Position numbers and translations under genes: made by a program | Shown: in pieces, positions 12,901 through 24,800 of the stretch | Layout of the letters: every line of letters starts with the position of its first letter | Position numbering within the stretch: the first letter of the stretch is position 1 | The notes under the pieces: model-generated | What the model was told of the DNA's origin: nothing | Database searches by the model: none | The model's input: only the letters and a program-made list of their open reading frames with translations | NCBI RefSeq assembly: GCF_032854445.1 | Contig: NC_088301.1 | Span: 186,001 to 250,000 of the forward strand | Direction: 5' to 3' | Length of the DNA stretch: 64,000 nt | DNA from: Liolophura sinensis | Lineage: Eukaryota; Mollusca; Polyplacophora; Chitonida; Chitonidae

Positions 12901-13287
12901 CACATCACGCCACCACGCATATCTGCTAGGGTTGATTCCAAGAAAGAAACATGAAGAGCTCCACATTAAAATAGGAGTGTAGACAGGTGGTTTGCTGACC
13001 ACTAACTAAACTGAAACTGAAGAGGTAAGAGCAACAAATGTTGAGAAGATCACGAGAGGGGACTCTGGGTGGTTTGGTGTATTATAAACCAACAATACAA
13101 ACTGGGATGACAAGTCCAGGAATGCCAAGATTGTGTTCAATGTCTTCTGTATGACATGATGATTTTATCAAATACCTGATCCAGATTTATTCTTCACTAC
13201 ATTGGTTAATTCCTCCAACACAGTCTCAGTCAGCTCTTCTTCGCCAACCGTTAAAAAGTAACACCTTTTTGTACTTTGGATAGTCAT
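954..13287 (-). CDS. PARPBP: PARPBP/PARI homologue (PCNA-interacting partner), 9 exons seen, C-terminus missing
   Basis: In vertebrates PARI binds PCNA and limits homologous recombination by disrupting RAD51 filaments; it resembles UvrD/Srs2 helicases. Exons (minus strand): 13287-13176, 12448-12273, 11937-11635, 9795-9601, 9374-9210, 8695-8541, 7691-7526, 2239-2068, 1044-954. Phases match through exon 7 (424 codons). Family blocks, matched from memory: ITILSKDDQLVALQLVLAE (exon 2), LQLYQDFLSHSNYSDMTDVY (exon 3), ELMLGMLCKQ (exon 4), LLVNSRSEMALARVV and HAAFTDLKR (about residues 276-305), RLGGKGYAP (327-335), QHVKGMGDFSDL. The ATG at 13287 follows an acceptor at 13299, so a 5' UTR exon probably lies upstream. 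The human protein is 579 residues. The C-terminal PIP-box exon is not seen and should lie left of position 1. Exon 8 has a frame conflict (see findings). Exon 3 would hit a stop at 11581 if its donor at 11634 were not used. The family call is strong; the exon 8/9 structure is moderate. Confidence 0.87.
1045..2067. other. PARPBP intron 8, no feature seen
   Basis: AT-rich intronic DNA between exon 9 and exon 8. I see no repeat array, coding frame or RNA gene. Confidence 0.5.
2690..4052. repeat. Minisatellite, 46-bp unit, about 30 copies
   Basis: Head-to-tail copies containing ggctatatacttatatctgg followed by accaagagttagtaatagtg, highly uniform. Variation is mostly at single positions (cttagt/gttagt/cttggt/cttaat), which could define unit subtypes. 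It lies in PARPBP intron 7. Confidence 0.95.
4203..5434. repeat. Long ATCC/ATGT-type tetranucleotide-derived array with higher-order blocks
   Basis: About 1.23 kb of interspersed atgtatcc, atgtatct and atgcatcc octamers. It lacks stops in several frames on both strands, giving spurious frames of up to 458 codons of Met-Tyr/His-Pro-Cys-Ile type. A rare variant (tattcatg) recurs at 4291, 4451 and 4595, so the array has internal ~144-160-bp higher-order copies. Confidence 0.95.
5830..6155 (-). mobile_element. SINE family B, about 320 bp
   Basis: Same element as at 30165-30475 in opposite orientation. Shared landmarks are the gaggaagtt/aacttcctc block, the cttggggttta end and a gatccagggtcaatcctggg-like B-box region. 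The copy is diverged and non-coding, inside PARPBP intron 7. Confidence 0.75.
6156..7190. other. Intron 7 remainder with a poly-G tract
   Basis: AT-rich DNA with one run of about 17 G near 6523-6540. I searched the minus strand for an exon that could resolve the PARPBP exon 8 frame conflict and saw none I could support. Confidence 0.5.
7195..7500. repeat. Minisatellite, 16-bp unit, about 19 copies
   Basis: Copies of ctgggtgacatcccca. Because 16 is not a multiple of 3, each frame cycles through the same 16-residue peptide, explaining three overlapping spurious minus-strand frames. It begins about 25 bases inside PARPBP intron 7 from the exon 7 donor (7525/7524). Confidence 0.95.
8020..8275. 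repeat. Minisatellite, ~28-bp unit, about 9 copies
   Basis: Copies of tgtgatcaaatagcatgata plus actacatg. Nearly every unit carries a TGATCA palindrome. It lies in PARPBP intron 6. Confidence 0.9.
9060..9209 (-). mobile_element. Diverged SINE fragment (family C)
   Basis: Resembles 57440-57690: a ccagggataaactgcag block, an actgaccaacttt block, and cccaggattgaacttgtacc, which looks like a reversed B box. It abuts PARPBP exon 5. The family assignment is tentative. Confidence 0.4.
9735..10590. repeat. ~100-bp minisatellite containing copies of the PARPBP exon 4 acceptor
   Basis: About 8-9 units. Each unit on the minus strand contains ttccttatgacag followed by gaactgatgttgg, the acceptor and first bases of exon 4, then about 55 further exon-like bases. 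The leftmost copy is the true exon 4. Four overlapping plus-strand frames of about 90 codons are repeat artefacts. Confidence 0.92.
10715..11010. repeat. Minisatellite, ~57-bp unit, about 5 copies
   Basis: Copies built on ttaatagtgtgaggtaactt and ggggcagatttaacactgtg, in PARPBP intron 3. Confidence 0.88.
12580..12812 (-). mobile_element. tRNA-head SINE (family A)
   Basis: Tail side gattggtgttttatgccgta at the left, tRNA-like head ending near 12812. It keeps a recognisable ggacttgaactcacag B-box complement. It lies in PARPBP intron 1. Confidence 0.75.
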
Positions 13288-16200
13288 GATGGCAAAATCT
13301 GGAATTACAAACAGTATAATGAACAAAACTGCCATGAAAACATCAGCTGCAGACGAAATCAGCCTTTGGTGTTTTTTGCACAGATGCTCCACAACACAGA
13401 TAGACTGATTAGAGTCATATCTGTGTTTTTGTACAAGCAAATAATAAAATATATGACTCTGACATAAACGTTACAATGCGAAACGATATCAAGTTTGCTG
13501 TGGGATATTTTAGACTGTTTCTGCATAGATGAATCTTACATTTGTCTTTTGTGTTGCCTCCTGGCTGCAACTGGTCTGACGATTAATGAATTAATGTACC
13601 ATTTTTGTTTAATGAATTACGTACCATGGTCGCAAATACACCGAAAAGCTGAAAGTTCTTCCCGGCACCTTCAATTTAGGCCGGGCGTCCCTGCAATGGC
13701 ACTCTGCCTGAAGCAAAAATAATGGTTAAGGCCACTTGCTAATCATACATTTCCCACATCGCCGCTGTAACTAACTAGGAATGAAATGTTACCACCTGCT
13801 CACCTGAACAGGCAACTGATCACAATGTTGTCATCTTCAGGATTCTATGCACGAATTCACAAAATGCCAAATTCTGACTGATATACCTTGTCGCTTTTGC
13901 TGTTGTTGCAATCTGCTTCAATTGTGCAAGTGACAACATGATGACTAGTTTTATTTTTCAGGTGAGCGGAAGGGAGATATTTTGTTCCTGCTGAGTTACA
14001 GGGAGAAGGTTTCCCCATCATGCACAGCACAGCTATAGCAACACCCTACCTAAAATGAAAGATGCTGGGATGAACTCTGAACCATGAGTGTACGAGTGAT
14101 TAAAAAGATCCTTTAATCCTTGATCCACATGAGAAATTCGTGTTTTAGAGCCAATTTATAGGCCAATTGATTTGTGGAATAGAAGGGCTGGATCTTTCAG
14201 TTCAATGATTAATACAATAAATGTTGAGGCAGGTAAACATCAGAAATTGTTGAAAACAGACGTCAACATTTCATTTAGTATGAACTTTATGACTTGAACT
14301 TGTAGCAGGTATTGCTATGGGGAGAGAATCAGGGTAAGTGCTTGGATGTACTTGAAACAAGAAGATAAGGTGCGTAACATTGATTGGAAACTGGAAGGTG
14401 AAACTTTTGACTAGAACTGCAGCATGCTGTCAGATTTATCACATTATCTGCTGCAAGTGTATATGTACACATGTATGTACGTATGCTGCGGGTTTTACAT
14501 TGTACTTAATTTTTCATAAGGCGAGGAATCATTGGGTATCTCTACATATACTGTCTTCCTGTGGCAGGGCAATTCCATGCCATCAAGGCAATGTGCTGAC
14601 CTTTAAAGGTGAGTTGCAGTCATATCAGTGCCCGTCGAGTTTGCAGATGTGCAACGATTTGTTTGAGCGGCAGCGACGGACACAGTGTAAACAAGATGTG
14701 TCAGAAATCTTAACACAGGACACTGAGTCAATCTAGATGGACTAGTCCAGAGGCAGTATAATGTGGCTGGGTGGGGTGTCATTTTAAAATAGCACACCGA
14801 CTCCATTAAGATGGTCTACGCACCAACCAGGGCTGTTTTCCTTGCTCGAATCTCCCAGTGCTGCGTGCCAACCGAGGCAGCAACAGAGATCATTTTTGAA
14901 GTTTTTGGTATGATCCGACCCGGGTTTCATCCTGGGTCTCCCTACTTCGAGGAGGCGGCTCTAACCTTTAGGTTACTGCTGCAACTTCTAGTCAGAAAAT
15001 TCTGACTACGTTTAATTTAATTAAACTAGTGATGGTTGCTGCCATTTGTTAATTTTGTTCCATAAACATGCATGCAAAATGTGGTATAAGTAACTTAAAT
15101 ACGTATTGTTGGCGATAATCAATCAAAGTCACATAAGCCGTATTTCCTACAAAAACCAACAAATACAACTGTCGTGAGGCTGAAAACAACAACAACAACA
15201 ACAGGTTGAATGTAGAGTTGTGTGTAGAGCAGTCTCACATGTATCATATTTTGTTTACATGTTGCCTGCAAGTTTTAATCTTAACAAAACAGCAGTCTTA
15301 CATCCATCACCTTTTGTTTGAAGAAACACCGTCTTTCAGTAACAGTTACCGATATGTGTAAAGTCCCGATTGCCGCCACAGGTTTGTAGTAAGTCCCGCA
15401 AAACCTCACAATGTCTCGCGTTATCTCGTGTCCAGATAGGCTGCCTCCATCTGGCCGGAGAACGGAAGTTTATTCTGCAACAACCCGAATTTAATGATAG
15501 CAGACAGCTTCATAGTTGATTCAGTAAACGTTTGAAGTGATGTAATAACATCACGAGCTCTCACTTTGGTCACGCGAGAAGACTACTTTGTATGATTGAT
15601 CGGGTTTACAGTCAGTTTTAGGTCTTGAGCATGTTTTACAATATGCTCGATGCTTGAAACATATGTTTTCATGAATAGTGCAGGAATATCGCACTCAGTT
15701 ACTCCGAGCACGGAGGTATATATACCTCCATGCTAAGATCACTAATCACTTGTGATGAATTTTGATTGCCTCCCTCTCGAATCACCTGCCAAAAGAGTTG
15801 GTCCTTTTTTCTACACCTAGCAGCAAAATACAAGTCTCGCCTACTCTTCCTCTGGAAAGGTAAATAACACGACAGTGCCTTTATATGTGGCTGACTAATT
15901 CCCACCCAGAAATTAGTTGATGTAAAAATAAGCCACCGTCCTCTTGTTGTATGTCGTGCTTAGTACATAAAGCAAACTTTATGGGTAAGACAAAAGTAAA
16001 AGACCTTGTTTAAAATACACCCATTTCACACAGAATTTAAATTGCAGCTGCTGTAGACTTGTACCTTGCACAAACTGACTTAAATAGTAACCAACAGTAC
16101 TCGTTAACTCGTTGAGTAACACTGACGGTCTTTCTAAAGATACGAGTGAGGTCTTCTCGTGCATGTCCGTCCTCTTAGTGGACAGGCTTGTGAATGGTAC

Positions 16201-16435
16201 AAACAGCTGAAGCCTTGCCTCGTGGACAAGAAAACATAAGGCACTGTAAGAAGGATGAAAACTCCGCTGTCATAAACCGGGTGATTTTGCCGGTGACAGT
16301 CGTGGACATGGGGGAGCGTTTCTGGTAAACCAGTTGATGAGCTAATTATTCTGATTTGGAAAATTGGACAAGAATTTTATTATTAACCAGACACATTTAT
16401 GTCTTCACCAACATGTTGAACAGATTTGACGCGGG

Positions 16436-16482
16436 ATGGGTGGGTGGGGGGGTGGGGGGGGGGGGGGGGGGGGGGGGGTGGG
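16436..16482. repeat. Poly-G/GGGTGGG low-complexity tract
   Basis: Nearly uninterrupted G over about 45 bases. It could form a G-quadruplex on the plus strand and a C-rich i-motif on the other. The exact length is likely unreliable in an assembly. Confidence 0.9.
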
Positions 16483-17044
16483 GTTTGGGGGGTACGGTTT
16501 ATTTGTGTTTTATTTCGAGACAGTCTTAAGACCTTTTCCTTTTTGTAGTTACTCTTGTTGTCTTTCAAGGTTTGAAAGATCTGGAAGATTTCAGGCCTTG
16601 GCCATTATGATTTATTTTATTTTTAATTAATATTTTTCTTTAGCTGGTGAAATATGAAATAGTTAAAGGAAAGACTAGGCAGTAGCCTTGTTAAGCGAAC
16701 ACAAAAGCCTTTTCTGAATAGCTGAGTCAGGTTAAAAACAAGGTAAATTCAGAATAAATTTCAGAATCAATTTCAGAACTCGACATCAAGTTTTAAATGG
16801 ACCCTTAACATGGAAAAACTTGGCGTTAAAACTTGATGTTGACTTTGGAAATTTGACTTTAAGTTTAGGATACGTTGAGTTTTGAGAGTTGATTTGAGGT
16901 TTTCTTTCACCCACTTGTAGTGCTGGAAAGTTTTTTTTACCAGGTAACATGTTTTGTATTATTACCAGTGTGTAGTAGTAGGTGGTAGAGGTAGGTTTAT
17001 GCTTATGGATATCAACTTCCAGTTTTATTGGGTCTCAACATTTT

Positions 17045-17115
17045 TTCTGGTCTAGTGGTAGAAGCATGAACTCTGAACCCACAGATCTTTGGTTCAAACC
17101 TCAACAGGGTAACTA
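17045..17115 (+). mobile_element. tRNA-like segment, probable SINE head
   Basis: Contains tctagtggtagaagc (A-box-like) and ggttcaaacc (B-box-like) at tRNA spacing. The flanks do not form a clear acceptor stem, so I call a tRNA-derived SINE head rather than a functional tRNA gene. Confidence 0.4.
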
Positions 17116-18054
17116 AGTCACATTGGTAAAGGGTTGCTTGCTTTCCTTGTCCCATGTATGACTCATTTTGCCCAGTTGCAATTTTTCTAGCTTACAGCTT
17201 TCAACATAACCCATTCAGTGAGCAAACTTGATGTGGACAAATGCTGCCTCCATACACTTTCTCCTCACACACAGACCTGTGTATGGAAGGGGCTTGTTTT
17301 TCTCACTTTGGGGGTAACACATTGAGACTGGTACAGATCGTATAGGCCTGCATATATGCACTTATGTATACATGTGTTGTCTTTGGAAATCATTTGCTCA
17401 CTATGACTCTGAGTTTGTTGTAAAACTTGTGACATTTGTTCGGTGTGTCATAAAACTTGTGACTTTTGTTCAGTATGCTATAAAACTTGTGACATTTTTT
17501 CTGTGTGTCATAAAAATAAGGTACAGTCTCAGGAAATTGTAACCTAAATTTGAAGTTAGTTATCAAGATGCAATTGCATTCAAGATTAGTAAGATAAGCA
17601 TAGAAATTACGTTTTTTACAGTGAGAGTTTTTTAAAGCTGACTGTGCAGAAATCTGTTTTCCTCTTCATACTGAATCTCCCTGGACTGGTTTACCTCCCA
17701 CTGGAGATTTCTGTACATAGACAACAACTTTGAATAGCTTTTAATAGCCTAAGGCCAATGTCTCTAACCACTAATCTGGCTTTTTTTTGCCTCAGTGGGT
17801 CAATCTATACATGCTGGGTGTAGCTCCAAGGTTGAGGATTTGACACGCACAGTAAAGCACACAGAACCCTGACAACTCAGGAGTAAGCATTTCCCTGCTC
17901 AGCGGGAGATTATGATCACTGTCTTCCGGTCTTACGAATGAAACCTAGCATATACTAATTCAGGTGTGGGCTGAACTATTTAACATGGGTAAGGCATATA
18001 TAAGAAGTAAGCCTTATGCTGTATTCAGGAGAGTCTTAGCATGCTTTGCATTCT

Positions 18055-18130
18055 ATGCTTTGTTACTTTTCACCTTTACGTTGTTACTTTTCACCTTTAC
18101 GTTGTTACTTTTCACCTTTACGTTGTTACA
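18055..18130. repeat. 18-bp repeat, 4 copies
   Basis: gttacttttcacctttac repeated, the last copy degenerate. Confidence 0.85.
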
Positions 18131-18189
18131 TTACATTTTTACAGTAATGGATGTGACTCACTCATTAAATCAATATTTAACCTAACATG

Positions 18190-18270
18190 GTTGTGGGTCT
18201 GCGGTCGTGCTGACCGTTGTCCTATGAATGAAATATTCTTGTGTACAGCATAAAACACCAATCAAAAAAT
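18190..18270 (+). mobile_element. SINE family A tail fragment
   Basis: Contains gaatgaaatattcttgtgta and cataaaacaccaatcaaaaa, matching the 3' end of family A. Confidence 0.5.
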
Positions 18271-18504
18271 TAGAAAATTAGATCAATATTCCTGTTGTCT
18301 TGTTTGACAAAACTTTGTCTGTACATGTATCACTTCATGAAGGTAATTTTGAGAGATAATCTTGGTTTAATTAAACGAAGAAAAAATGTTAAATTTACAT
18401 GTACTGTGTCTACATCGGACGAATGTTCAGGAATGCCTGTCGTTAAATTCATCAGGGCATAATGTACGTACGGTTCAGGGGCCAATATTTTTTCTGAATT
18501 CTCC

Positions 18505-18660
18505 TGAAAATGCAGCCTTCCCCCCCCCCTCCCCACGGCACAGTCTGCTTGTTCTGGGTCCTCCTGAAAACATAGCATCTCCCTCCACGGCACACTCTGC
18601 TTGTCCTGGGTCCTCCTGAAAACACAGCGCCCCCCCCCCTCCAACTCCCCGCACACTTTG
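18505..18660. repeat. Degenerate ~64-bp C-rich repeat, 2-3 copies
   Basis: ggtcctcctgaaaacat followed by a C-run and ccacggcacactctgcttg, repeated. It gives spurious frames on both strands. Confidence 0.7.
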
Positions 18661-18878
18661 CTTGTTCTGCATGACTGACTGTGAAGGTACTGGAGGATTC
18701 AACTAGTATTCTCAGTAATCTAGATTATAATTCAGTGCTGGACATCAAAATGCTACATGTATATTGCTGCATTTTGTTGAATCACCATGAATGTACATGT
18801 ACAATCTCTGCCCTTAATGTTACAGATGTGTAGGTGAGAAGACGTAGCCCTACCCCACTCAGAAGACTGTCGGGAAAA

Positions 18879-21800
18879 ATGGCTGTCTCAATGAAGAAGT
18901 TGAGTTTGTTTGTCTTGGTGATACAGACAACTACGCTGGTGTTGATGTTACGCTACTCGCGCACTTCGGCAGGCAGAGGACAGAAGTATTTGGCCTCCAC
19001 GGCGGTTGTGATAGCAGAGGTGCTTAAGCTGTTGACATGCCTAACTATTATCTTCATGGAGAAAGGTAAGTTTGTGAAGAAGGCTTACATTTTGTTCAGT
19101 GACATGATACATGATATGGTATAAGGATGCAAAATTCATTGCTGTTTGAAAGGTATTTTCTGACATTTATTTACCTCTCTAAATGCGCTTTGGTTGGGTG
19201 ACATTTTGGGTTATTTACTGTACAGTGTATATATCAGAAAAAAAATCAGAATGGTGGTCTTTCTGTATAAAATAACATGTTGGCCAAAACTTTACTGTTT
19301 TGTTAACTTGTATAAATAACTAACGAAGTAACTAAATAAATAAATACTCAGCCTATATCCAATTTTCCTAACATTATTACACATTGTTAAAAAAGCAATG
19401 TAAGATATGTGCAGTAAAGTAACTTGCCAAAGGTCCACAGTTTACCAAATACCAGGCTTCCTCCACTATTGTATTCGTGAGGATGGTGTTAAGCAACAAT
19501 AAAATAAATGTAAGAATAAATAAATTAATGAAATAAGTAAATAAAATAATATACATGATGTATGGGGCAGGTTACAGCTTTGGGAAGGCCTGTGGTGTTG
19601 TACAGAGTGAGGTGTTGTACAAGCCAAGGGAGACTTTGAAGCTGATGATACCTTCAGGGCTGTACACCATACAGAATAACCTTCTTTATGTGGCTCTGAC
19701 TAACCTGGATGCGGCCACCTACCAGGTAAGGGGAAGTTACTCTCTCACAATTCACAGAGACTTTGAAGTTGATGATACCTTCAGGGCTGTACACCATACA
19801 GAATAACCTTCTTTATGTGGCTCTGACTAACCTGGATGCGGCCACCTACCAGGTAAGGGGAAGTTACTCTCTCACAATTCACAGAGACTTTGAAGTTGAT
19901 GATACCTTCAGTGCTGTACACCATACAGAATAACCTTCTTTATGTGGCTCTGACTAACCTGGATGCAGCCACCTACCAGGTAAGGGGAAGTTACTCTCTC
20001 ACAATTCACAGAGACTTTGAAGTTGATGATACCTTCAGTGCTGTACGCCATACAGAATAACCTTCTTTATGTGGCTCTGACTAACCTGGATGCAGCCACC
20101 TACCAGGTAAGGGGAAGTTACTCTCTCACAATTCACAGAGACTTTGAAGTTGATGATACCTTCAGTGCTGTACGCCATACAGAATAACCTTCTTTATGTG
20201 GCTCTGACTAACCTGGATGCAGCCACCTACCAGGTAAGGGGAAGTTACTCTCTCACAATTCACAGAGACTTTGAAGTTGATGATACCTTCAGGGCTGTAC
20301 ACCATACAGAATAACCTTCTTTATGTGGCTCTGACTAACCTGGATGCAGCCACCTACCAGGTAAGGGGAAGTTACTCTCTCACAATTCACAGAGACTTTG
20401 AAGTTGATGATACCTTCAGTGCTGTACACCATACAGAACAACCTTCTCTGTGTGGCTTTGACAAACCTGGGCTACCTACAAGGGAAGTCACTCTCTCATA
20501 TGTCAGGCTTTGAAGTTGATTGGTACTGTCAGGTACTTGGTGAGCTGAAGTGGTTTCTCCAAGCTCTGTCATTTTTCTGTACCAAAAAATCAGAGTGCCA
20601 TCATGTTACTAAAATACTTCAATCTACCATAGAACACTGGTCAGTCAAATAATTAATAACTGTGATTGTTATAGGTTACTTACCAGATGAAGATATTGAC
20701 AACAGCGCTGTTCTCTGTGATAATGCTGGGCAGACAACTGACTGCTGTGAAATGGATCTCATTACTGATACTCGTCATGGGGGTGGCTCTTGTGCAGGTG
20801 GGTGCATATTTGTCAGGGGAGTACTGATATGTCAGGGGAGCACTGACATGTCATGGGAGTGCTGACTTGTCAGGGGAGTGCTGACCTGTCAGGGGAGTGC
20901 TGACCTGTCATGGGAGTGCTTACCTGTCAGGGGAGTGCTTACCTGTCAGGGGAGTGCTTACCTGCCAGAGGAGTGCTAACATGTCAGGGGAGTACTGATA
21001 TGTCATGGGAGTACTGACATGCCAGGGGAGTGCTGACCTGTCAGGGGAGTGCTGACTTGTCAGGGGAGTGCTTACCTATCAGGGGAGTGCTTACCTGCCA
21101 GGGGAGTGCTAACATGTCAGGGGAGTCAGTGAGTACTGACCTGTCAGGGGAGTGCTTACCTGTCAGGGGAGTGATGACATGTCAGGGTAGTGCTGACATG
21201 TCAGGGGAGTACTGAAATGTCAGGGGTGCTGACATGTCAGTCAGGGGAGTGCTGACCTGTCAGGGGAGTACTGATATGTCATGGGAGTACTGACTTGTCA
21301 TGGGAGTACTGACCTGTCATGGGAGTGCTGACCTGTTAGGGGAGTGCTGACCTGCCAGGGGAGTGCTGACATGTCATGGGAGTACTGATATGTCGTGGGA
21401 GAACTGACTTGTCAGGGGAGTGCTGACCTGTCAGGGGAGTGCTGACCTGTCATGGGAGTGCTGACCTGTCAGGGGAGTGCTTACCTGTCAGGGGAGTGCT
21501 TACCTGCCAGGGGAGTGCTAACATGTCAGTGGAGTACTGATATGTCATGGGAGTACTGACATGTCAGGGGAGTGCTGACCTGTCAGGGGAGTGCTGACTT
21601 GTCAGGGGAGTGCTGACTTGTCAGGGGAGTGCTGACATGTCAGGGGTGCTGACCTGTCAGGGGAGTGCTTACCTGTCAGGGGAGTGCTTACTTGTCAGGG
21701 GAGTGCTGACTTGTCAGGGGAGTGCTGACATGTCAGGGAAGTACTGAAATGTCAGGGGTGCTGACCTGTCAGGGGAGTGCTTACCTGTCAGGGGAGTGCT

Positions 21801-24800
21801 TACCTGCCAGGGGAGTGCTAACATGTCAGGGGAGTACTGATATGTCATGGGAGTACTGACCTGTCAGGGGAGTGCTGACCTGTCAGGGGAGTGCTTACCT
21901 ATCAGGGGAGTGCTTACCTGCCAGGGGAGTGCTAACATGTCAGGGGAGTCAGTGAGTGCTGACCTGTCAGGGGAGTGCTTACCTGTCAGGGGAGTGCTGA
22001 CATGTCAGGGGAGTACTGACATGTCAGGGGAGTACTGAAATGTCAGGGGTGCTGACATGTCAGTCAGGGGAGTGCTTACCTGTCAGGGGAGTGCTTACCT
22101 GCCAGGGGAGTGCTAACATGTCAGTGGAGTACTGATATGTCATGGGAGTACTGACATGTCAGGGGAGTGCTGACCTGTCAGGGGAGTGCTGACTTGTCAG
22201 GGGAGTGCTGACTTGTCAGGGGAGTGCTGACATGTCAGGGGTGCTGACCTGTCAGGGGAGTGCTTACCTGTCAGGGGAGTGCTTACTTGTCAGGGGAGTG
22301 CTGACTTGTCAGGGGAGTGCTGACATGTCAGGGAAGTACTGAAATGTCAGGGGTGCTGACCTGTCAGGGGAGTGCTTACCTGTCAGGGGAGTGCTTACCT
22401 GCCAGGGGAGTGCTAACATGTCAGGGGAGTACTGATATGTCATGGGAGTACTGACCTGTCAGGGGAGTGCTGACCTGTCAGGGGAGTGCTTACCTATCAG
22501 GGGAGTGCTTACCTGCCAGGGGAGTGCTAACATGTCAGGGGAGTCAGTGAGTGCTGACCTGTCAGGGGAGTGCTTACCTGTCAGGGGAGTGCTGACATGT
22601 CAGGGGAGTACTGACATGTCAGGGGAGTACTGAAATGTCAGGGGTGCTGACATGTCAGTCAGGGGAGTGCTGACATGTCATGTCAGGGGAGTACTGAAAT
22701 GTCAGGGGTGCTGACATGTCAGTCAGGGGAGTGCTGACATGTCAGTCAGGGGAGTGCTGACCTGTCAGGGGAGTACTGATATGTCATGGGAGTACTGACT
22801 GCAGTCATGTGGATATGTCAGGGGAGTGCTGACATGTCAGGGGAGTACTGATATGTCAGGGGAGTGCTGACATGTCAGGGGAGTACTGATATGTCAGAGG
22901 AAAACTGACATGTCAGGGGAGTACTGACATGTCAGGGGAGTACTGATATGTCAGGGGAGTGCTGATATGTCAGGGGAGTACTGATATGTCAGGGGAATGC
23001 TGACATGTCAGGGGAGTACTGATATGTCAGGGGAGTACTGATATGTCAGGGGAGTACTGACCTGTCAGGGGAGTGCTGACATGTCAGGGGAGTGCTGACA
23101 TGTCAGGGGAGTACTGATATGTCAGGGGAGTGCTGACATGTCAGGGAAGTACTGACATGTCAGGGGAGTACTGACATGTCAGGGGAGTACTGACATGTCA
23201 GGGGAGTACTGAGTACTGATATGTCAGGGGAGTGCTGACATGTCAGGGGAGTACTGATTAGTCAGGGGAGTGCTGAGTACTGATATGTCAGGGAAGTGCT
23301 GATATGTCAGGGGAGTACTGATGTGTCAGGGAAGTGCTGAATACTGATATGTCAGGGGAGTACTGATATGTCAGGGGAGTGCTGAGTACTGATATGTCAG
23401 GGAAGTGCTGATATGTCGGGAGTACTGATATGTCAGGAGTGCTTATATGTCAGGGGAGTGTAGGTATGCTAGTGGGGTGTAGATATGATAGGGGAGTGTA
23501 GATGTGCTAGGGGAGTGTAAGTATTTGCCAGGGGAGGGTAAATATATGCCAGGGGAGTGTAGATATGCTAGGGGAGTGTAAATATATGCCAGGGAAGTAG
23601 ATATATGCTGGGGGAGTGTAAATATATGCCAGGGGAGTGTAAATATATGTATGCCTGGGGAGTGTAGATGTGCTAGGGGAGTGTAAATATATGCCAGGGA
23701 AGAAGATATATGCCAGGGTATTGTAGCTGTGCTAGGGGAGTGTAAATATATGCCAGGGGAGTGTAAATATATGCCCGGGGAGTGTAGATGTGCTAGAGGA
23801 GTGTAAATATATGCTAGGCGAGTGTATATATATGCCAGGGGAGTGTATATATATATATGCCAGGGGAGTGTAGAGATATGGTAGGAGAGTTGAAATATAT
23901 GCCATCGGAGTGTACGTGTGCTTGGGGAGTGTAAATATATGCCAGGGAAGTAGATATATGCCAGGGGAGTGTAGATGTGTTAGAGGAGTGTAACTATATG
24001 CTAGGGTAGTGTACATGTGCTAGGGAAGTGTAGATATATGCCAATGGAGTGTAGATATATTCCAGGGAAGTGTAGAGATATGGTAGGGGAGTGTAAATAT
24101 ATGCCAGGGAGTGTAGATGTGTTAAGGGAGTGTAAATATATGTCAGGAGAGTGTAGATGTACTAGGGGAGTGTAAATATATCCCAGGGGAATATAGATAT
24201 ATGCCAGGGGAGTGTAGAGATATGGTAGGAGAGTGGAAATGTATGCCAGCGGAGTGTAGATATTTTCCAGGGGAGTGTAGAGATATGGTAGGAGAGTGTA
24301 AATATATGCCATGGGAGTGTAGATGTGCTAGGCAAGTGTAGATATATGCCAGGGGAGTGTAGATATATTCCAGGGGAGTGTAGAGATGTGATAGGAGAGT
24401 GGAAATATATGTCAGGGGAGTGTAGATGTGCTAGGCGAGTGTAGATATATGCCAGGGGAGTGTAGAGATATGGTAGGGGAGTGTAGAGATATGTTAGGAG
24501 AGTGGAAATATATGCCAGCAGAGTGTAAATATATTCCAGGGGGGTGTAGAGATATGGTATGGGAGTGTGGAGATATGGTAGGAGAGTGGAAATATATGCC
24601 AGCGGAGTGTAAATATATTCCAGGGGAGTGTAGATATGCCAGGGGAGTGTGGATATGTCAGGGGAGTGTAGATATCTGAAGTTCACATATACCAGATTTG
24701 TACAGTTATGTCATGTCATGATTCTTGCAGTTGACAGCAATCCAAAAACTATATACATAGAGTTACATGTATGTAGAGTCAAGTCTGCTTCAACCATATC

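Larger units (their letters stand above)
13300..18830. other. Intergenic region between divergent PARPBP and SLC35A genes
   Basis: Should hold both promoters and 5' UTR exons, but I cannot place them. The CG-rich stretch near 15360-15480 is the best candidate for a PARPBP start region. Also present: poly-G at 16447-16479, a tRNA-like segment at 17045-17115 and short arrays at 18055 and 18510. No convincing coding exon was seen. Confidence 0.45.

Noticed and set aside
17045-17115. Functional tRNA gene
   Set aside because: A- and B-box-like motifs are present but no matching acceptor stem could be drawn; a SINE head is more likely.
18834-18878. GTG start extending the transporter N-terminus
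   Set aside because: Family proteins begin near the ATG at 18879; animals rarely use GTG starts.
24001-24686. Minus frames up to 174 codons rich in Tyr, Thr, Pro
   Set aside because: Translation of the ~21-bp satellite.
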